Below, one piece after another: positions 1 through 8,398 of a DNA stretch of 64,000 nucleotides (within the stretch, counting starts at the first letter, position 1; each line of letters begins with the position of its first letter). A model generated the notes under the pieces. That model had not been told where the DNA came from, searched no databases, and saw only the letters and a program-made list of their open reading frames with translations. This stretch comes from Phycisphaerales bacterium (GTDB taxonomy: Bacteria > Planctomycetota > Phycisphaerae > Phycisphaerales > UBA1924): positions 1-64,000 of the forward strand of contig JAJVHS010000045.1 in NCBI GenBank assembly GCA_022072615.1, read 5' to 3'. Both the position numbers and the translations under genes were made by a program.

Positions 1-29
1 TGGCACAACCACACAGGGGGGATCGACGG

Positions 30-1055
30 ATGGCACTTACTCGGCGGGGGTTCCTTGGCCCTTCCATGGCGGGCGTCGGGCTGGCCGTCTGTGGCCGGGC
101 CGCGGCTCGGGGACTGAGCGGAGACATCGGGGGCTGGGCCTCCGGCCACACGGAGGCGAGCTACTTCGAATGGAAGAAGGTCGCCGACGGCTGCCACGTT
201 GCGACCGGTGAGGGCGGTAACGCGCTGGCGGTGGTCGCCAAGGGCGAGACGTTTGTGATCGATGCGAAGAACGGCGGCTTTGGCGCGGCCCTGCGCCGCG
301 AGGCCGAGGCCCTGGGCCAGCCCGTGAAGACGCTGATCAACACGCACCACCACTTCGACCACACCGGCGGGAACCCGGCGTTCACGAAGGACCTGACGGT
401 GGTTGCGCACGCCAACCTGCCGGCCCGGATCGGATCCCATGTGAACCGGTCGATCCAAGCGGCGCAGGGAGCGATCGCGAAGTTGAAGCAGTCGCAGAAC
501 GCCGCGGCGCCCAAGGTGATCTCCGACGTCGAAGCGTTCCTCAAGAGCAACCCGACCGAGAAGGACTTCATGCCCAACAAGCTGATGCCCTCGTCGGGGA
601 CGATCACGCTCGGCGGGGTCTCGGTCGAGCTCTACCACGTCGGCGCGGGCCACACCGACAACGACCTGATCGTGTTCATCCCCGAGCACAACGTGGTGCA
701 CGGCGGCGACCTGCTCTTCCACCGGATGTGGCCCTACGTGGACCCGACCAACTCCGGCGCCGACACGGCGGGGTGGATCACGAGCTGCCGGAAGATCATC
801 GAGCTGTGCAACGAGAAGACGGTGGTGGTGCCCGGGCACGGCGAGGTCGGGGATGTATCGATCGCCCAGCGGCAGATCGACTTCTTCACGAAGATGCGGG
901 AGATCGCGGCTCGTGAGGTCGAGAAGGGCACGACGCGCGAGGAGTTCCTGAAGCTTTCCCCGGAAGAGTTCAAGGACTTCGGGCTCGCGGAGATGATCAA
1001 GCCGGCGACGCTCGGCGGCCTGTGGGACGAAGCATCAAAGGCCAAGGGCAAGTAG
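30..1055 (+). CDS. Exported metallo-beta-lactamase-fold hydrolase
   Basis: This 341-residue protein has the metallo-beta-lactamase fold signature. The zinc motif THHHFDHTGG (H106, H108, D110, H111) is intact, a later VPGHGE supplies a further metal histidine, and GAGHTDND matches the strand that carries the next ligand. The N-terminus TRRGFLG followed by a small-residue hydrophobic stretch looks like a twin-arginine signal, so the enzyme is probably folded in the cytoplasm and exported with its metals. The purine-rich GGGGGATC just before the ATG supports the start. Substrate cannot be told from sequence; relatives include lactonases, glyoxalase-like hydrolases and sulfatases. It stands alone, with a 318-bp gap before the next gene. 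Confidence 0.88.
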   Translation: MALTRRGFLGPSMAGVGLAVCGRAAARGLSGDIGGWASGHTEASYFEWKKVADGCHVATGEGGNALAVVAKGETFVIDAKNGGFGAALRREAEALGQPVKTLINTHHHFDHTGGNPAFTKDLTVVAHANLPARIGSHVNRSIQAAQGAIAKLKQSQNAAAPKVISDVEAFLKSNPTEKDFMPNKLMPSSGTITLGGVSVELYHVGAGHTDNDLIVFIPEHNVVHGGDLLFHRMWPYVDPTNSGADTAGWITSCRKIIELCNEKTVVVPGHGEVGDVSIAQRQIDFFTKMREIAAREVEKGTTREEFLKLSPEEFKDFGLAEMIKPATLGGLWDEASKAKGK

Positions 1056-1373
1056 CGGCGGCGAATCGGCTGGTCGTGTGTTTCTCGAGACAGGGTTTTC
1101 CCGGGAAGCGGTCGCTCCATTTCCCGTCGGCGTCCGTTGCTGTCCACCAGCAGCGGCGGACCGGCCGCTGGGAGCGCGGGGAGTCGCCGGCCGAAGGCGG
1201 GAGGCGGAACGGCGATCTGGATTTTTTGCGGGAACCGTTGTTTCGGCGCCGCGTCACACCCCCATCCGGCCCCGAGAGGGAACGCGCGGTCGCACCGACC
1301 GCCATCAGCCCGCCGCGCTCGCGCGAGCGCCCCGGGACGCGACCTCCACCGCCGGCACGCGAAGGGAGATGCC
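1056..1373. other. Gene-free stretch
   Basis: These 318 bases separate two same-strand genes. Reading frames run through it only as upstream extensions without a ribosome binding site. I see no tRNA, no clear terminator and no convincing promoter. It presumably holds the promoter of the FG-GAP protein gene. Confidence 0.4.
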
Positions 1374-2768
1374 ATGGCCATGTCGCGCACGCTCGCGAGC
1401 TTTCTCGCCGCACTGCTGTCGGTCTCGCTCGCCGGGCACGCCGCAGGACAGTCGCAGGTCCAGCGCATCACCCCCGGCGGCGCCCTCACCAGCGACATCT
1501 TCACGTACGACGTGGCGTACGACGGTGAGCTGATCGTGGCCGGCGCACCGTTCGCCACGTACTCCGGCGTCTCGCAGCCCGGGCGTGCGTTCGTCTTCGA
1601 AAAGCCGGGCGGAGCCTGGGTGCAGACCGCCGAGCTCCGGCCGCCGGTGCTGCAGGCCAACGCCGCCTTCGGCACGCAGGTGGCGTGCGCGGGCGGCGTG
1701 GTCGTGATTGGAACACCGGGCGAAGACGGATCCTTCCAGAACTCGGGCGCGGTCTACGTGTTCGAGCGCCTCGGGCCGATATGGACGCTCGTGCAGCGGC
1801 TGACGGCGCCGACCGAGTACGCGTCGGGAAACTTCGGGGTCGGGGTCGCGGTGCGAGCCGATGGCGGGATGATCGTCGTCGGGTCAAACGGGGCGACCTC
1901 ATCCGACATCCTGCTCGCGGGAGAGGTCTTCGTGTTCGAGAAGGCCGGCGGCGTGTGGACCCGGACGCAGACACTGGTCTCGCCCGACCCGGACTTCGAT
2001 GACAACTTCGGTACCCAGGTTGCGATCGACGGCGATCGGTTGATCGTGTCGGCGATCGACGACGATTCGGAGGAGGCGCCCGACGCGGGGGGCGTCTACG
2101 TGTTCGAACGCTCGGGCGGGAGCTGGGGATTCCAATCCAAGATCACGGGCGACGCGTTCGAAACCGACACGGACTTCGGCGGGTCCCTGGCGCTGCGTGG
2201 TCCGATCGCGGTGGTCGGCGCGCAGCTCGAAGACGAGCCGGATGAGAGCGACGCCGGCGCGGCGTACGTGTTCCGACTCGAGGGTGGGTCGTGGACGCAG
2301 GTGGCGAGGCTCACGGCGCCGGTGCCCGACGCCTCGGACAGGTTCGGCTGCGACGTCGCGACCGACGGGCGCACGGTGGTCGTCGGCGCGCACCTCGCCG
2401 CCGTCAACAGCCGGGTGGGCGGAGCCTTCGTCTACCGCGAATCGCACGGGAACTGGATCCACAGCGCGACGCTCAACGCGTCGGACGCGGGCAACACGAA
2501 CTTCGGCTGGCGGCTGGCGATGAAGGGCGACCGGGCGGTGATCGGCGGCCCGTTCTACCAGACCAACCGCGGGGCCGGGTACATCTTCGAATCGATGCGT
2601 TCGTGCCTGGCGGACATGGACGGGACGGGCTTTGTTGATACCGACGACTACGACGCCTTCGTGGTCGCGTACGAGGCGGGCGCCGCGCACGCGGACATGG
2701 ATGGGTCGGGGTTCGTCGACACCGACGACTTCGATGCGTTCGTGGCCGCGTACGAAGCTGGATGCTGA
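1374..2768 (+). CDS. Exported FG-GAP repeat protein with C-terminal dockerin-like module
   Basis: This 464-residue secreted protein starts at the ATG preceded by AGGGAG at a good distance, which gives a clean signal peptide (SRTLASFLAALLSVSLAG). The body is a run of FG-GAP/beta-propeller-like blades, each with the pattern VVGxP...GAxYVFE..GGxW. The last 50 residues are two copies of a calcium-loop-like motif, DGTGFVDTDDYDAF and DGSGFVDTDDFDAF, and the protein ends in Gly-Cys. The same ending occurs in two other proteins of this window (at 38728 and 53395). Such endings are usual in Phycisphaerae exported proteins; I infer a localisation or anchoring role. Its stop codon is followed after 6 bases by an octamer array. 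Confidence 0.85.
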   Translation: MAMSRTLASFLAALLSVSLAGHAAGQSQVQRITPGGALTSDIFTYDVAYDGELIVAGAPFATYSGVSQPGRAFVFEKPGGAWVQTAELRPPVLQANAAFGTQVACAGGVVVIGTPGEDGSFQNSGAVYVFERLGPIWTLVQRLTAPTEYASGNFGVGVAVRADGGMIVVGSNGATSSDILLAGEVFVFEKAGGVWTRTQTLVSPDPDFDDNFGTQVAIDGDRLIVSAIDDDSEEAPDAGGVYVFERSGGSWGFQSKITGDAFETDTDFGGSLALRGPIAVVGAQLEDEPDESDAGAAYVFRLEGGSWTQVARLTAPVPDASDRFGCDVATDGRTVVVGAHLAAVNSRVGGAFVYRESHGNWIHSATLNASDAGNTNFGWRLAMKGDRAVIGGPFYQTNRGAGYIFESMRSCLADMDGTGFVDTDDYDAFVVAYEAGAAHADMDGSGFVDTDDFDAFVAAYEAGC

Positions 2769-2774
2769 GCGGAA

Positions 2775-2830
2775 GGCATCGAGGCATCGAGGCATCGAGG
2801 CATCGAGGCATCGAGGCATCGAGGCATCGA
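2775..2830 (+). repeat. Octamer array, 7 x GGCATCGA
   Basis: Seven perfect tandem copies of GGCATCGA lie between the convergent ends of the FG-GAP protein gene and lysS. The array begins 6 bases after the stop codon of the former. The junction is nearly identical to that at 55057-55079 (22 of 23 bases). There are no spacers, so it is not CRISPR. Confidence 0.95.
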
Positions 2831-2851
2831 GCGGCAGATTCTGGCTTGCGG

Positions 2852-4474
2852 CTATTCCTCGGGCCGCATCAGCGGGAAGAGCATGACATCGCGGATGGTG
2901 CGCTGGTTGAGCAGCACCATGACGAGGCGGTCGACGCCCAGGCCCATGCCGCCGGCGGGCGGCATGCCGACCTTGAGCGCGCGGATGAAGTCGGCGTCGA
3001 AGGTGCGGAACGTGTTCTCTTCGGCATTCTTCTCGCTGTCGGAGCCCCTGAGCTGCTCGCGGAACTTGGCTTCCTGGACATCGGGGTCGTTGAGCTCGGT
3101 GTAGTGCGGGGCGATCTCCATGCCCGCGATAAAGAGGTCGGCCCTGTCGGCGAGCGGGAGCCGGCCCGGGCGGTTGTCGCGCTTGGGTCGGGTGAGCGGG
3201 CTGATGGCGGCGGGGTAGTCGGTGACGAAGGTCGGGCGTGACGGATCGAGCTGGGCCTCGCCGCCGTGGTGCTTGTCCTCAAAGAGCTCGTTGATGACCA
3301 TGACGTCGTCCATCTGGTCGATGGCGGCGGGGTTCTCGCGCGTGAGGCCCGGGTGGCGGCGGCGGAGTTCCTCGCGCGCCCGGGCGACATCGGAGATCGC
3401 AAAGCCGTAGGCCTTCTCGAAGAGCTGGGCGTAGGTGACGCGCTCGAACGGGCGCGAGTAGTTGATGGAGAGATCGCCGAACGGGAGCACGACGTCGCCC
3501 TGCGAGGCATCGCCGGCGAGCTGGTCGCGCACGAAGGTCGCCATGTCGCGGATAAGGCTCTCGGTCAGCTCCATGACCGTCTCGACGTCGCCGTAGGCGT
3601 GGTAGGCCTCGAGCATCGTGAACTCGGGGTTGTGCTGCTTGTCGAGTCCCTCGTTGCGGAAGTTGCGGTTGACCTCGAACACGCGCGGGAAGCCGCCGAC
3701 GAGCAGCCGCTTGAGGTACAGCTCGGGGGCGATGCGCATGTAGAGGTTGATGTCCAGCGCGTTCATCTTCGTGATAAAGGGCCGAGCGGCCGCCCCGCCC
3801 GCGAGCGATTGGAGCATCGGCGTTTCGACCTCGAGGTACCCGCGCGACTCAAGGAACCGGCGCATTCGCGAGATGAGCCGTGAGCGCAGCTCGAAGACCG
3901 ACACCGTCTCGGGATTCGCCCACAGGTCCATGTAGCGCTGGCGGTAGCGGATCTCGACGTCCTGGAGACCCGCGTGCTTCTCGGGGGGCGGCACGAGGCA
4001 CTTGCTGCCGGGCCGCAGCGACGAGCACCAGATCGTGATCTCGCCGGTGCGGGTCTTCATGACGCGGCCGTCGGCGACGACCAGGTCGCCCAAATCGATG
4101 AGCTTGGCCAGCTTGAAGCCGAGCTCGTCGCAGTCCTTCTGGCTGACCGCGACCTGCACGTCGCCGGTCGAGTCGCGCAGATTCATCCAGATGAGCTTGC
4201 CGTTGTCGCGGTGGAGCATGACGCGGCCGGCGATCGTGACCCGAGGCCGGCGATCGATGAACCCGGGTTCGCGCCCCTTTTCCTGCTGCTCCTTGTCGGC
4301 CGCGGCGTCGTACGCGGCACGGGCAGCGGTGATGTCGAGGCGCTGCTCGACCCGGTCGCCGTAGGGCGGAAGGCCCAGTTCGGCGATGGCGGAACGGTTG
4401 GCGCGTCGCTGGGCTTCGAGCTTGTGGATGTCGATCGGGGCCGATGGATCGGCGCCGGGCTGATCGGGAGTCAT
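2852..4474 (-). CDS. lysS: Lysyl-tRNA synthetase, class II
   Basis: This 540-residue enzyme charges tRNA-Lys with lysine in the cytoplasm. An N-terminal OB-fold anticodon-binding domain (about residues 80-180, [19 protein letters not shown]) precedes the class II catalytic core. Motif 2 is visible as [20 protein letters not shown] and motif 3 as [12 protein letters not shown]. The length is somewhat over the usual 500 because of an N-terminal extension of about 30 residues and a short insert. It is convergent with the FG-GAP gene and lies downstream of the Rrf2 regulator on the same strand with an 84-base gap. Confidence 0.97.
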   Translation of the reverse strand: MTPDQPGADPSAPIDIHKLEAQRRANRSAIAELGLPPYGDRVEQRLDITAARAAYDAAADKEQQEKGREPGFIDRRPRVTIAGRVMLHRDNGKLIWMNLRDSTGDVQVAVSQKDCDELGFKLAKLIDLGDLVVADGRVMKTRTGEITIWCSSLRPGSKCLVPPPEKHAGLQDVEIRYRQRYMDLWANPETVSVFELRSRLISRMRRFLESRGYLEVETPMLQSLAGGAAARPFITKMNALDINLYMRIAPELYLKRLLVGGFPRVFEVNRNFRNEGLDKQHNPEFTMLEAYHAYGDVETVMELTESLIRDMATFVRDQLAGDASQGDVVLPFGDLSINYSRPFERVTYAQLFEKAYGFAISDVARAREELRRRHPGLTRENPAAIDQMDDVMVINELFEDKHHGGEAQLDPSRPTFVTDYPAAISPLTRPKRDNRPGRLPLADRADLFIAGMEIAPHYTELNDPDVQEAKFREQLRGSDSEKNAEENTFRTFDADFIRALKVGMPPAGGMGLGVDRLVMVLLNQRTIRDVMLFPLMRPEE

Positions 4475-4558
4475 GGCCCGATCGTTGGCGCACCAAAGCG
4501 CGAAGGACGGCCGGCGCCGGGATCGGACCGGACGTTTGCGTGTACCGCCGTTGAGGGG

Positions 4559-5050
4559 TCAGCGGCGGACGGCGGGCTTGGCGGCGGTGCCGTCGACGGT
4601 CAGCGTCGCGGACATGGTCGGGGCGCCGGGAACCTCGCACAGCGGGCGCGGGCGGTTGGGATCGGCGAGCAGGTCGGCGAGGGTTGTCCGTCCGTAGAGC
4701 TCGATGACGGCCGCGGCGGCTTCATCGACCTTGCGGTGGAGCGGGCAGAGGTTGGTGCCGTGCGTGGGAAGGCCCAGAGGGCACGCTCGGATGCGCTCGA
4801 CCTGGGTGACCGCCCGGATGACCTCGAGGAGGGTGATCTCACCGGCCGGGCGGGCGAGCTTGTATCCGCCCCCGACGCCGCGGCGGCCGGTGATCAGGTC
4901 GGCGGCAGCCAGGAGCTGAAGAACCTTGGCGAGGTAATTCGGCGGGACCTTGGTCTGACCGGCGAGGTTCGGCGTGGGGACGAGACGACCCGGGGCAAGA
5001 GCCAAGCAGGCCATCGCCCGGAGGGCGTACTCAGCCGTGAGGGAAAACAT
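4559..5050 (-). CDS. Rrf2-family transcriptional regulator with incomplete cysteine triad
   Basis: This 163-residue protein begins MFSLTAEYALRAMACLAL, the typical Rrf2 winged-helix start. The start is fixed by AGGAG six bases upstream of the ATG; a longer frame exists but lacks a site. The recognition region (PPNYLAKVLQLLAAADLI) and the glycine-rich wing (GRRGVGGGYKLAR) are clear. Iron-sulfur Rrf2 proteins such as IscR and NsrR carry C-x5-C-x5-C. Here the first and third cysteines are present (ACPLG...NLCPL) but the middle one is threonine, with a histidine next to it. It may bind a cluster in another way or sense something else. The target is unknown; the upstream neighbour is a metal-exporting ATPase. 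Confidence 0.9.
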   Translation of the reverse strand: MFSLTAEYALRAMACLALAPGRLVPTPNLAGQTKVPPNYLAKVLQLLAAADLITGRRGVGGGYKLARPAGEITLLEVIRAVTQVERIRACPLGLPTHGTNLCPLHRKVDEAAAAVIELYGRTTLADLLADPNRPRPLCEVPGAPTMSATLTVDGTAAKPAVRR

Positions 5051-5398
5051 GGCAAACTCCTGCGGGATCTCTTGGCCTCCAGAAACAGGTAGGTGATGAC
5101 GGAGGTCCCCGGAACCCGGAAAAACTCTGGGGATACCCAAACTGCGATCCTGTCCCCCGCCTGAACTTCGATAATACCGCGCGTATGTCGTGAATGCACG
5201 GACTATTACACCCCTGAATGGGTCGAAAGGTGAAATCAGGGTTTATCCGGCTTCATGATGGCCGTGTGCGCGCCCAAGAGGCATTCTAAAAAAGAATCAC
5301 TCGACCCCTTCAGGATCGCGCCAGCGGGTATGGATAGGCTTTCAGGATGCGTTTACCTGTTGCTAGCGCAATAAGTGACGCGCCAAAATTAATTCCCT
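5051..5398. other. Gene-free stretch with AT-rich inverted repeats
   Basis: This 348-base region lies upstream of the Rrf2 gene and downstream of the P-type ATPase gene. It is visibly richer in A+T than its surroundings. It holds an interrupted palindrome ATAC-N5-GTAT at 5174-5186, an ATTCT-N5-AGAAT repeat at 5283-5297, and AAAATTAA-N6-TTAATTTT at 5385-5406, which spans the ATPase stop codon. No gene is seen. Confidence 0.5.
5171..5186 (-). promoter_or_regulatory. Possible -10 box and operator of the Rrf2 gene
   Basis: On the minus strand TATTAT (5171-5176) could be a -10 element about 120 bases before the Rrf2 start. It overlaps the palindrome ATAC-CGCGC-GTAT at 5174-5186. Rrf2 proteins often repress their own promoter through such a site, so autoregulation is a fair guess. 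No good -35 element is seen. Confidence 0.2.
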
Positions 5399-5406
5399 TT
5401 AATTTT
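5385..5406 (-). terminator. AT-only inverted repeat at the end of the ATPase gene
   Basis: AAAATTAA and TTAATTTT flank six bases and include the TAA stop of the ATPase. The eight-pair stem is all A:T and no T-run follows, so it is a weak terminator at best. It could equally be a protein-binding palindrome. Confidence 0.25.
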
Positions 5407-7510
5407 GAACGCTGTTAGCTGCGGTGGAAACAACGGCGGCTTCCACCACGGCAGGGGATCCCTCTGGGGAGGCATGCCGATGGCGGCCGGGTGCGACCGG
5501 AGGCTCGGCGCTCGTCGGCGGCACCGACGGGAACCGCAGCAGCAAAAGGCTGTTCAGCACTACCAGCAGGGTTCCGCCCTCGTGGGCGAACACGCCCAGC
5601 GACAGGGGCACCTTGAACCCCATAAGCGAGCCCCCGAGCGTCGCGATCGCCATCACAACGATCACCGAGAGCGCAAACACGAGGTTGCCCCGGACCTTCT
5701 GCCGCGCGCGGCGGGCCAGGCGGATCGCCCAGGGGACCACGGAAAGGTCGTCGCTGAGCAGCACGACGTCGGCGGATTCCAGGGCCGCGTCGGTGCCGAT
5801 GGAGCCGATGCCGATCGCCACGTCGGCCGCGGAGAGCGCCGGGGCGTCGTTCACGCCGTCGCCGATCACGGCGACGCCCGGACGGGAGCGCCCGGCTCGT
5901 TTCGACTCGAGCAGCCGCTTGGTGTCCTCGACGGCGTTGACCTTGTCCTGCGGGAGCAGCTCGGCGTCGAAGCGATCCAGTCCCAGGGTTGTCGCGACCC
6001 GTTCGGCGGTGAGGCGGTTGTCGCCGGTCAGCATGCGCAGCGGCCGGATGCCCAGGTCATGGAGCCGGCGGACCATCTCGCCGGCGCCGGGCCGCACGAT
6101 GTCCGACATGATGAGCACCGCGGCCTGACCGGTGGCGGCGTCGGGATCGTGCGCGTGCGCGACCACGACGCCGAGGTCGCCGCGAGCCTGGATGCGGTTG
6201 AGGACCTCTTCGACCCGGCTGCGCAGGCACACGGGGATCAGGTCGCGCGTGTGCTTGAAGCTGCCCAGGCGGACGGGATTGCCCGCGTGCACCCCCGACA
6301 TGCCGCGACCGGTGGTGTGATCGAGCTCCTGGATGTCGACCGGGGTGATCCCACGGGCCTTGGCCGCTTCGGTGATGGCGGTGGCGATGGGGTGGGACGA
6401 GTGGCTTTCGAGGCCCGCGGCGATCGCGAGCAGTTCGTCGGCGCTCGACCATGCGACGGGGTGGACCTGCGTCAGCCTGGGTCGTCCGACGGTGAGCGTC
6501 CCGGTCTTGTCGAAGCACACCGCGCCCACGCGCGCGAGCCGCTCGATGGACTGGCCGCCCTTGAACAGGACGCCCGACCGGGCGGCTCGGGCGATGGCGG
6601 CGAGGGTCGCGGTGGGCGTCGCGATCACCAGCGCACAGGGTGACGCCACGATGAGGAGGGTGATGGCGGTGTAGAGGGCGCTGTCGAACGATCTGCCCAG
6701 AACCTGCCACCACACGACGAACACCAGCGCCCCGGCCACCATGACGGCGATCGCGTAGGGCTGGCTGAGCCTGTCGATGGCTCGCTGGACCGGCTCGCGC
6801 TGCTGACGGGCCTCGGTGACGAGGGTCAGGATCTTCTGGAGGCTCGATTCACCGGCGGGGCGCGTGACGATCGCGTCGACGGGATCGTCGACGTTGATCG
6901 TGCCGGCGAAGAGCGCATCGCCGGGCGCCACGGAGCGGGGCATCGATTCGCCGGTGATCGCCGATTGATCGAATGACGTTTCCCCGGTTTCGACTTTCGC
7001 GTCCGTTGGGACGCGGTCGCCGGGCCGGATGCGGATGTGGTCGCCGGTCCTGAGGTCCTCGGGCTTGCAGGTGACCCACTGACCGTCGCGCAGCACGCTC
7101 GCCTCAGACGGCATGAGCCTGTGGAGCGCCTCGATCTCCCGGCGCGTGCGCTCCATGGCGAGGTCCTCGAGGGCGCCGGCGAGGACGAAGAGAAAGAGCA
7201 GCGTCGCGCCCTCTTCGGAGTGGCCGATCAGCGCGGCCGCCACCGCGCCGACGACCATCAGCACGTCGATGTCGACCACCCACTCGCGGAGCGATTCCCA
7301 CGCGGCACGGGACCCGTACACCAGGCCGATGGTCAGGCTGATCCAGACCAGGATGCGTGCGGCGTCGATCCCCAGGGCCTGTCCGAGCACGACCCACGCG
7401 AGCAGGCACGAGCCCGAGATGATCGATGCCCAGATCTGTGCCCGGGTGGAAAAGACCCACGCCGCCGGGCCGTGCGTTTGCGAGGCGGCGTGTTGGAATG
7501 TCTGCATCAC
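5399..7510 (-). CDS. P1B-4-type heavy-metal-transporting ATPase
   Basis: This 703-residue inner-membrane pump exports a transition metal at the cost of ATP. The P-type hallmarks are all present: TGES in the actuator, phosphorylated Asp in DKTGTLTVG, the HP locus in HSSHPIA, and GDGVNDAPAL. The membrane metal site reads SPC instead of CPC, and the last membrane helix carries HEGGT. This pair defines the P1B-4 group (CoaT, PfeT, CtpD types; cobalt, iron or zinc). There is no N-terminal HMA metal-binding domain, also usual for the group. Known members protect against iron or cobalt excess. An Rrf2-type regulator gene lies 348 bases downstream on the same strand, which suggests but does not prove a link to iron or iron-sulfur status. 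Confidence 0.92.
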   Translation of the reverse strand: MMQTFQHAASQTHGPAAWVFSTRAQIWASIISGSCLLAWVVLGQALGIDAARILVWISLTIGLVYGSRAAWESLREWVVDIDVLMVVGAVAAALIGHSEEGATLLFLFVLAGALEDLAMERTRREIEALHRLMPSEASVLRDGQWVTCKPEDLRTGDHIRIRPGDRVPTDAKVETGETSFDQSAITGESMPRSVAPGDALFAGTINVDDPVDAIVTRPAGESSLQKILTLVTEARQQREPVQRAIDRLSQPYAIAVMVAGALVFVVWWQVLGRSFDSALYTAITLLIVASPCALVIATPTATLAAIARAARSGVLFKGGQSIERLARVGAVCFDKTGTLTVGRPRLTQVHPVAWSSADELLAIAAGLESHSSHPIATAITEAAKARGITPVDIQELDHTTGRGMSGVHAGNPVRLGSFKHTRDLIPVCLRSRVEEVLNRIQARGDLGVVVAHAHDPDAATGQAAVLIMSDIVRPGAGEMVRRLHDLGIRPLRMLTGDNRLTAERVATTLGLDRFDAELLPQDKVNAVEDTKRLLESKRAGRSRPGVAVIGDGVNDAPALSAADVAIGIGSIGTDAALESADVVLLSDDLSVVPWAIRLARRARQKVRGNLVFALSVIVVMAIATLGGSLMGFKVPLSLGVFAHEGGTLLVVLNSLLLLRFPSVPPTSAEPPVAPGRHRHASPEGSPAVVEAAVVSTAANSVQN

Positions 7511-7578
7511 GGAAGAACGCTATTCGGTTCGACCGACAGATTCGAGCAGCGACGGAGTCTCAACTCGGGTCGTCCGGA

Positions 7579-7899
7579 TCACGGCCGCTGGAGCAGCCAG
7601 CCGATCACGATCGCGGCCGCGGCGAGCGCCGCGGCGCCGAGCACGAGCTGCACCAGCAGACGATCGATGGACGCCAGCTTCTGCTCGGTCGTCCGGCGCA
7701 CGGCGCGCCGGGTCGCGGCACTATCGCCGCATTCCGGGCAGGTGCCCTTCGAAAGGCCGGTGAGGTCGTAGCCGCAGACTGGACAGGAGGTGGCGGTGGC
7801 GCCCGGCGGGGCCGACCGGCGTCGCGCCCTGAAGGAAGCGATGCCGATGGCGGCAATCACGCACGCCGCGCCCAGGGCCATGACGGCCAGGATCCACAT
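7579..7899 (-). CDS. Small membrane protein with CPxCGYDL zinc ribbon
   Basis: This is a 106-residue protein with an N-terminal membrane helix (MWILAVMALGAACVIAAIGI), a zinc ribbon CPVCGYDLTGLSKGTCPECG at about residues 41-60, and a second membrane helix near the C-terminus (LVLGAAALAAAAIVIGWLL). The CPxCGYDLxG...CPECG sequence is very frequent in planctomycete membrane proteins of unknown function. I chose the ATG at the first membrane helix; a frame 41 codons longer lacks support. It is divergent from clpS. Function unknown. Confidence 0.75.
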   Translation of the reverse strand: MWILAVMALGAACVIAAIGIASFRARRRSAPPGATATSCPVCGYDLTGLSKGTCPECGDSAATRRAVRRTTEQKLASIDRLLVQLVLGAAALAAAAIVIGWLLQRP

Positions 7900-8035
7900 C
7901 GCGGGGCATGGTAGGTGGGAGTGCGGGTCTCTCCCGCGTCGGTGAGTACCCACAAACATGATGTTCGTGCGAAGTCCGCCGGCCCGGTCGCCGATCGCCA
8001 GTAGACAGAGTTCGCCGCGCATCTAGGATGATCTG

Positions 8036-8398
8036 ATGGCATCAACGAGCGAGAGTCCCGGCGTTCAGACGCAGGAGCAGACGCGTGCACGGCAGGCACC
8101 GCTGTGGAACGTGATTCTCCTCGATGATGACGACCACACGTACGACTACGTGGTTCGAATGATGTCCCGGATCTTCGGCATGCCGCAGGAGGCCGGGATG
8201 AAGGTTGCCCGTACGGTGGATGCAACGGGTCGCGCGATCTGCATGACGGTGCACAAGGAGCTTGCGGAGCTCAAGCAAGCCCAGATCCACGCCTTCGGCA
8301 GCGACCCGCTGATCCCCCGGTGCCGCGGTTCGATGTCGGCGAAGATCGAGCCGGCCGAGGCCGATCCGGAATCGGGCAACGGCGGAGAGCGCGCGTGA
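8036..8398 (+). CDS. clpS: ATP-dependent Clp protease adaptor ClpS
   Basis: This 120-residue adaptor delivers N-degron substrates to ClpAP or ClpCP. The core matches ClpS: PLWNVILLDDDDHTYDYVV, then a helix (MMSRIFGMPQEAGMKVA), VHKELAELKQAQIHAFG. The Asp and His of the DDxDHTY region line the pocket that holds the N-terminal residue of the substrate. The first 20 residues and the last 20 are low-complexity. Its TGA overlaps the GTG start of the next gene by three bases, so the two are probably translated in a coupled way. Confidence 0.9.
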   Translation: MASTSESPGVQTQEQTRARQAPLWNVILLDDDDHTYDYVVRMMSRIFGMPQEAGMKVARTVDATGRAICMTVHKELAELKQAQIHAFGSDPLIPRCRGSMSAKIEPAEADPESGNGGERA

